Shown here piece after piece: positions 59,816-64,000 of a stretch of 64,000 nucleotides of DNA. Source of the stretch: DATJZG01 sp035499295 (lineage in GTDB: Bacteria; Myxococcota; Myxococcia; Myxococcales; Anaeromyxobacteraceae). Each line of letters starts with the position of its first letter. Positions within the stretch are counted from its first letter, which is position 1. Location of the stretch: positions 1 to 64,000 of the forward strand of contig DATJZG010000150.1 in NCBI GenBank assembly GCA_035499295.1. The letters run 5' to 3'. The position numbers and the translations under genes were made by a program. Below the pieces are notes generated by a model. It did not search any database. It saw nothing but the letters and a program-made list of their open reading frames with translations, and was not told the origin of the DNA.

Positions 59816-60805
59816 ATGGACCGGACCGAGCTCCTCCAGATCGCAGCCGACCTCGCCGCCCGGGGAGAGCCGTTCGTGCGGGCGGTGGTGGTGCGGCGCG
59901 AGTCCTCGAGCTCGGCCCTGCCGGGCGACGCGGCGCTCGTCACCGCCGAGGGCGAGTTCCACGGCTGGCTGGGCGGCAGCTGCACCCGGCCCACCGTGAT
60001 CCGGGAGGCGCGGGAGGTGCTCGCGGACGGGAAGCCCCGGCTCCTCTCCCTCACCCCCGACCCGGACGCGGAGGCGCGCCCCGGCGTCCTCGCCCGGCCC
60101 ATGGCCTGCCACAGCGGGGGGACGGTCGACATCTTCCTCGAGCCGGTGCTGCCGGCGCCGCGCCTGGTGGTGTTCGGGCAGGCGCCGGTGTCGAAGGCGC
60201 TCTGCCGGCTGGGGAAGGCCATGGCCTACGCGGTGGACGTGGTCGAGCCCGGCGCCGACCCGGCCGCCTTCCCGGGGGCCGACCGGATCGTCCCCGCGCT
60301 TCCTCCCCCGGAGCCGGGCCGCCGGCGCCCCCGGGAGATCCTCGCGGTGGTGGCCACCATGGGGGAGCGCGACGAGGAGGCGCTCGCCGAGGCGCTCCCG
60401 CACGCGCCCGTATACCTGGGGGTGATCGCGAGCCGGAAGCGCTTCGCCCAGATGAGGGAGGCGCTCGCCGCCCGCGGGCACCCGGCCGCGGCGCTCGCCC
60501 AGGTGAAGAACCCGGCCGGGCTGGAGATCGGGGCGCGCACGCCCGAGGAGATCGCGCTCAGCGTGCTCGCGGAGATCGTGAAGGTGCGCCGCGCCGCCAA
60601 GGTCGCCGCCGGCGCCGCCGAGCGGCGCGCCGAGGAGTCGGCCATCGACCCGGTGTGCGGCATGACGGTGCCGGTGGCCGGGGCGAGGCACCGGGCCGAG
60701 CACCTGGGCCGGAGCTACTTCTTCTGCCGCGCCGGGTGCCGGGAGCGCTTCCTCGCCGACCCGGAGAGGTACCTGGCCGGCGCCCACGCGGGGGCGGTCT
60801 CGTGA
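59816..60805 (+). CDS. XdhC-family protein fused to a YHS domain (CoxI-like)
   Basis: A 329-residue second XdhC paralogue. VRRESSSSALPGDAALVTAEG and LGGSCTRP are family elements; the Rossmann loop is FGQAPVSKAL, without GxGxxG. After residue 275 a YHS metal-binding domain follows: DPVCGMTVPV, YFFCRAGCRERFL. In CO-dehydrogenase clusters, this arrangement is known and is taken to handle metal or sulfur for the active site. Overlaps coxD by four bases. Confidence 0.9.
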   Translation: MDRTELLQIAADLAARGEPFVRAVVVRRESSSSALPGDAALVTAEGEFHGWLGGSCTRPTVIREAREVLADGKPRLLSLTPDPDAEARPGVLARPMACHSGGTVDIFLEPVLPAPRLVVFGQAPVSKALCRLGKAMAYAVDVVEPGADPAAFPGADRIVPALPPPEPGRRRPREILAVVATMGERDEEALAEALPHAPVYLGVIASRKRFAQMREALAARGHPAAALAQVKNPAGLEIGARTPEEIALSVLAEIVKVRRAAKVAAGAAERRAEESAIDPVCGMTVPVAGARHRAEHLGRSYFFCRAGCRERFLADPERYLAGAHAGAVS

Positions 60806-61686
60806 GCCCGGAGATCCGCGCGCTGGCGGAGTCGCTCGAGGGCGCCGGGTACGTGACCGACGCGCCCGTCGCCACGGCGCTCTTCCTCGCCACCGCCCTC
60901 GCCAAGCCGCTCCTCATCGAGGGCGAGGCGGGCGTCGGCAAGACCGAGACCGCCAAGGCGCTCGCGCGCGTGCTCTCGACCGAGCTCATCCGCCTGCAGT
61001 GCTACGAGGGGCTCGACGCCGCCACCGCCCTCTACGAGTGGAACTACCCGCGCCAGCTCCTGCACGCGCGCATCTTCGAGGGGCGTGGCGAGGACCCGGC
61101 CGCCACCGAGGCGGCCATCTTCGGCCGGGAGTACCTCCTCGAGCGGCCGCTCCTGCGGGCCATCACCCGGGAGGACCGCTCCCCGGTGCTGCTCGTGGAC
61201 GAGATCGACCGCGCGGACGACGGCTTCGAGGCCTTCCTCCTCGAGCTCCTCTCCGACTTCCAGGTGACCATCCCGGAGCTCGGCACCATCCGGGCGCGCC
61301 ACCTGCCCTTCGTGGTGCTCACCTCGAACCGCACCCGCGAGATCGGCGACGCCCTGCGGCGCCGCTGCCTCTACCTGTACCTCGAGCACCCGGACCTGGA
61401 GAAGGAGGTCCGGATCATCCGGCGGCAGGTGCCGGAGGCGAGCGCCGAGCTCGCCTCCGAGATCGGCGCCTTCATGCAGGCGGCCCGGCGGCGGCGCCTC
61501 TCGAAGCTGCCGGGGGTGGCGGAGACCATCGACTGGGCCCGGGCGCTGGTGCGGCTCGGGGTGGCCCACCTCGACCTCGACACGGCCCAAGCCACCCTGG
61601 GCGCCATCCTCAAGGACCCGCGCGATCTGAAGGAGCTCGCCCGGGGCGAGCTCGCGGCGATGCTCCCGGGCGAGGCCCTCCAGTGA
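60802..61686 (+). CDS. coxD: MoxR-type AAA+ ATPase CoxD
   Basis: A 294-residue ATPase. Walker A GEAGVGKTE, Walker B LLVDEIDRAD, sensor LTSNRTREIGDALRRRC. CoxD is required for maturation (sulfuration) of the CuMo centre of CO dehydrogenase and works with CoxE. GTG start overlapping the upstream stop by four bases, so translation is coupled. Confidence 0.93.
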   Translation: MSPEIRALAESLEGAGYVTDAPVATALFLATALAKPLLIEGEAGVGKTETAKALARVLSTELIRLQCYEGLDAATALYEWNYPRQLLHARIFEGRGEDPAATEAAIFGREYLLERPLLRAITREDRSPVLLVDEIDRADDGFEAFLLELLSDFQVTIPELGTIRARHLPFVVLTSNRTREIGDALRRRCLYLYLEHPDLEKEVRIIRRQVPEASAELASEIGAFMQAARRRRLSKLPGVAETIDWARALVRLGVAHLDLDTAQATLGAILKDPRDLKELARGELAAMLPGEALQ

Positions 61687-62789
61687 GGCCCGACCTCTCC
61701 CTCCGGGTGGCGCGCCTGGGGCGGTTCCTCCGCCGGGAGGGGCTGCCGGTGGCGCTCTCCGACGAGATCGACGCCGGCCGCGCGCTCGCGCTCCTGCCGG
61801 GCTCCGACCGGGAGGAGCTCCGCCTCGTGCTGCGGAGCGCGCTCCGCATCCGCCGCGAGGACTGGGAGAGGTTCGACGCGCTCCTGGAGGCCTTCCTCTC
61901 CGAGCGGGCGCGCCGGAGGCGGCGCGTGGCCCGCCCGGCCGGCCGCGGCGCCGCGCTCGGCCGGGGGCGGGCGGACACCGCTCCCGAGGGCGCGGGCGGG
62001 GCCGATCGCCCCGCCAGCGGTGCGCCCGCCTACAGCCCGGTCGCCCTCCTCGTGAAGGGCGCCCCGAGGGACTGCTCGGAGCGCGAGCTCGGCGAGATGG
62101 AGCGCGTCCTCTCCCGGCTCGCAAGGCGCCTGGCGCGTCGCCGCAGCCGCAGGCTCGTCCCCACCCGCGGCCCGGGGAGGCCCGACCCGAGGCGGAGCCT
62201 AAGGCACGCCCTCGCGAGCGGCGGCGAGCTCGTCGCCTTCGCGCGCCGGACCCGGGCGAGGGACGAACCCCGCCTCGTCTTCCTCTGCGACACGAGCGGC
62301 TCCATGGACGCCCACGCCCGCTTCCTCCTCGCCTTCGCCGTCGCCCTGCGCAGGGTGGCGAGGGCCACCGAGGTGTTCGCCTTCAACACCTCGCTCGTGC
62401 GCATCACCCCCTCGCTCGGCCGCGCTCCCCTCGCCGCCACGCTGGAGCGCGTCCGGGAGGCGGTGCCCGGCTGGTCGGGGGGGACCCGCATCGGGGCCTC
62501 GCTTTCGGAGTTCGTCGCCGGCCACCTCCAGGGCCGGGTGGGCGCCCGCACGGTGGTGGTGATCCTGAGCGACGGCCTCGATCGCGGCGATCCCCGGGCG
62601 CTCGCCTCGGCCATGTCCGCCATCCGCGAGCGCGCCGGCAAGGTGGTGTGGCTGAACCCGCTCCTCTCCGACCCCCGCTACCAGCCGACGGCGCGCGGGA
62701 TGGCGGCGGCCCTCCCCTACGTCCACGACTTCCTCCCCGCCCACGACCTCGCCTCCCTCGAGAGGCTCCTGCCGAGGCTCGCCGCCTAG
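61683..62789 (+). CDS. coxE: VWA-domain protein CoxE
   Basis: A 368-residue protein. A basic N-terminal region is followed by a von Willebrand A domain with the MIDAS motif DTSGSMD and a matching Thr (GGTRIGASLSEF) and Asp (LSDGLDRG). It pairs with CoxD in maturation. GTG at 61683 overlaps the coxD stop by four bases. Confidence 0.92.
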   Translation: MRPDLSLRVARLGRFLRREGLPVALSDEIDAGRALALLPGSDREELRLVLRSALRIRREDWERFDALLEAFLSERARRRRRVARPAGRGAALGRGRADTAPEGAGGADRPASGAPAYSPVALLVKGAPRDCSERELGEMERVLSRLARRLARRRSRRLVPTRGPGRPDPRRSLRHALASGGELVAFARRTRARDEPRLVFLCDTSGSMDAHARFLLAFAVALRRVARATEVFAFNTSLVRITPSLGRAPLAATLERVREAVPGWSGGTRIGASLSEFVAGHLQGRVGARTVVVILSDGLDRGDPRALASAMSAIRERAGKVVWLNPLLSDPRYQPTARGMAAALPYVHDFLPAHDLASLERLLPRLAA

Positions 62790-62796
62790 GAAGACC

Positions 62797-63447
62797 ATGT
62801 CCCTCCGGATCGACAAGCGCTTCGTCGTCAAGGCTCCCGCCCCCGCGGTGTGGGCATTCCTCATCGACCCCTACCGGGTGGCGCGGGCGCTCCCGGGGGC
62901 GGCGGTGACCGGGAAGGTGGACGAGCAGACCTACGAGGGCACCGAGGTGGTGAAGGTCGGCCCGGTCACCGCCAGCTACCGGGGGACGATGAAGTTCGAG
63001 CGGCTCGACCCGGCCAGCCGTTCCGCCCAGATCGTCGCCACCGGCCAGGACGTGAAGGGCAAGGGGGGCGCGAGCATGCGGCTCGAGAGCCGCGTGGTCG
63101 AGGTCGGGCCGGGGGAGACCGAGGTGGTGGCCTCCGCCGAGGTGAACGTGACGGGGGCGCTGGCGCAGTTCGGCCGCGGCCTCATCCAGGACGTCGGCGA
63201 GCAGATCTTCGAGAAGTTCACCCAGTCGGTCCGCGCCGAGCTCGAGGGAGCGGCGCGCCAGGACGGCGCCCGGGACGCCGCGGCTCCGGCCGCCCCCGCG
63301 GCCCCCGTCCCGGTGGACGTGGTGGCGCTCGGGGCGGGCGCGGCGGCGCGCGCCGCCGGCCGGGCGGTGCGGCGCCCCGGCTTCTGGGCGGCCGTGGCGG
63401 TGGTGGTGCTGGTGGCGCTCTGGCTCTTGCTGCGGGCGCGACCGTGA
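62797..63447 (+). CDS. coxG: SRPBCC-fold protein CoxG with C-terminal membrane helix
   Basis: A 216-residue protein. Residues 1-150 match CoxG (FVVKAPAPAVWAFLIDPYRVARALPG, GTMKFERLDP, VNVTGALAQFGRGLIQDVGEQIFEKF). Then comes an Ala/Pro-rich linker and one C-terminal membrane helix (FWAAVAVVVLVALWLLLRA). CoxG is thought to anchor CO dehydrogenase at the inner membrane, as this tail fits. Confidence 0.92.
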   Translation: MSLRIDKRFVVKAPAPAVWAFLIDPYRVARALPGAAVTGKVDEQTYEGTEVVKVGPVTASYRGTMKFERLDPASRSAQIVATGQDVKGKGGASMRLESRVVEVGPGETEVVASAEVNVTGALAQFGRGLIQDVGEQIFEKFTQSVRAELEGAARQDGARDAAAPAAPAAPVPVDVVALGAGAAARAAGRAVRRPGFWAAVAVVVLVALWLLLRARP

Positions 63448-63472
63448 CAGCGAGAAAGGGAAGGTGAACCCC

Positions 63473-64000
63473 ATGATCCCCGCTTCCTTCGACTACCAGG
63501 CGCCTTCGACCCTGGCCGACGCGCTCCGGCTCCTCGACCAGAACCGCGAGGGGGCGAAGGTGCTCTCCGGGGGGCAGAGCCTGCTCCCGCTCCTCAAGCT
63601 CCGGCTCGGCCAGGTGGAGATGCTCGTCGACATCGGGAAGGTCCCCGGCCTCGACTACATCCGCGAGGAGGGGGGCACGCTCCGGATCGGGGGGCGCACC
63701 CGCGAGGTCGAGCTGGAGCGCTCGGAGCTCTTGCGCTCGCGCTACCCGGCCCTCTCCGACACCGCCAGCGTGATCGCCGACCCGCTGGTGAGGAACCTCG
63801 CCACCATCGGCGGGAACCTCGCCCACGGCGACCCGGCCAACGACCACCCGGCCACCATGATGGCGCTCGGGGCCCGGGTCGTCGCCACCGGCCCGAAGGG
63901 GCAGCGGGAGATCGCCATCGACGAATTCTTCCGGGGGCTCTTCTCGACCGCCCTCGAGCCCAGCGAGATCCTGACCGAGATCCGGATCCCGGCACCGCCC
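63473..64000 (+). CDS. coxM: CO-dehydrogenase/xanthine-dehydrogenase FAD subunit CoxM (truncated by window end)
   Basis: The first 176 residues of the FAD-binding subunit. The start has SFDYQAPSTLADALRLLDQ; FAD motif VLSGGQSLLPLLKLRL and NLATIGGNLAHGDPANDHPA follow, with VVATGPKGQREIAIDEFF near the edge. The rest of the gene, and most likely the small (coxS) and large (coxL) subunits, lie past the right edge; without coxL one cannot tell a true CO dehydrogenase from a related hydroxylase. The ATG is 26 bases after coxG. Confidence 0.92.
   Translation, partial: MIPASFDYQAPSTLADALRLLDQNREGAKVLSGGQSLLPLLKLRLGQVEMLVDIGKVPGLDYIREEGGTLRIGGRTREVELERSELLRSRYPALSDTASVIADPLVRNLATIGGNLAHGDPANDHPATMMALGARVVATGPKGQREIAIDEFFRGLFSTALEPSEILTEIRIPAPP

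Overview
The window is very GC-rich, with dense gene packing, many GTG/TTG starts and long spurious antisense reading frames. Its gene content points to a respiratory, metal-active myxobacterium-like deltaproteobacterium. The evidence is a multiheme c-type cytochrome with CxxCH and CxxxCH motifs, an aldehyde:ferredoxin oxidoreductase (AOR) module, a heme-type sensor kinase with a sigma-54 activator, a bacterial ceramide operon, the selenocysteine pathway gene selD, and many secreted lipoproteins with repeat domains. An Anaeromyxobacter-like host is my best guess; this is inference from content and composition, not a database match.

Layout. 0.3-11 kb: moaA, a DUF3892 protein, a trypsin-like protease and a DUF1566 lipoprotein. 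A minus-strand AOR locus follows: a Tat-type iron-sulfur protein, a large AOR, a protein of three internal repeats and an aldo/keto reductase with ferredoxin domain. A methyltransferase and a small membrane protein lie upstream of it. 11.4-20.5 kb: histidine kinase plus sigma-54 regulator, two tandem E1-like (ThiF/MoeB) genes of which the second is degenerate, a glycosyltransferase-like protein, an FKBP/SlyD, a cold-shock domain fused to what looks like a ThiF C-terminal domain, moeA, and a paralogue of the protease that has lost all three catalytic residues. 20.6-27.4 kb: M2 (ACE-like) peptidase, HDAC-like deacetylase with an extra C-terminal domain, inositol-monophosphatase-type enzyme, M23 peptidase and hisC. 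27.7-31.7 kb: 13-motif cytochrome lipoprotein, bacteriohemerythrin and dodecin.

31.8-36.3 kb: serine palmitoyltransferase, ceramide synthase and ceramide reductase homologues, with a convergent FA2H/Scs7-type fatty-acid hydroxylase; together a (hydroxy)ceramide pathway. 36.4-49.7 kb: UvrD/Rep helicase, two paralogous outer-membrane proteins, rplM-rpsI, pilT, recX, bamD, a TPR protein, selD (read through an in-frame TGA at residue 17), amidase, rph, rdgB and five tRNA genes. 50-57.8 kb: large secreted or lipoprotein repeat proteins and a cyclopropane-fatty-acid-synthase-like methyltransferase. 58.1-64 kb: maturation genes of a CO-dehydrogenase/xanthine-dehydrogenase-type molybdenum hydroxylase (two XdhC-type genes, mocA, coxD, coxE, coxG), ending in a truncated coxM.

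A molybdenum/tungsten cofactor theme runs through the window: moaA, MoeB-like E1 and moeA make cofactor; mocA and XdhC proteins prepare and insert it; AOR and the Cox-type enzyme are the clients.
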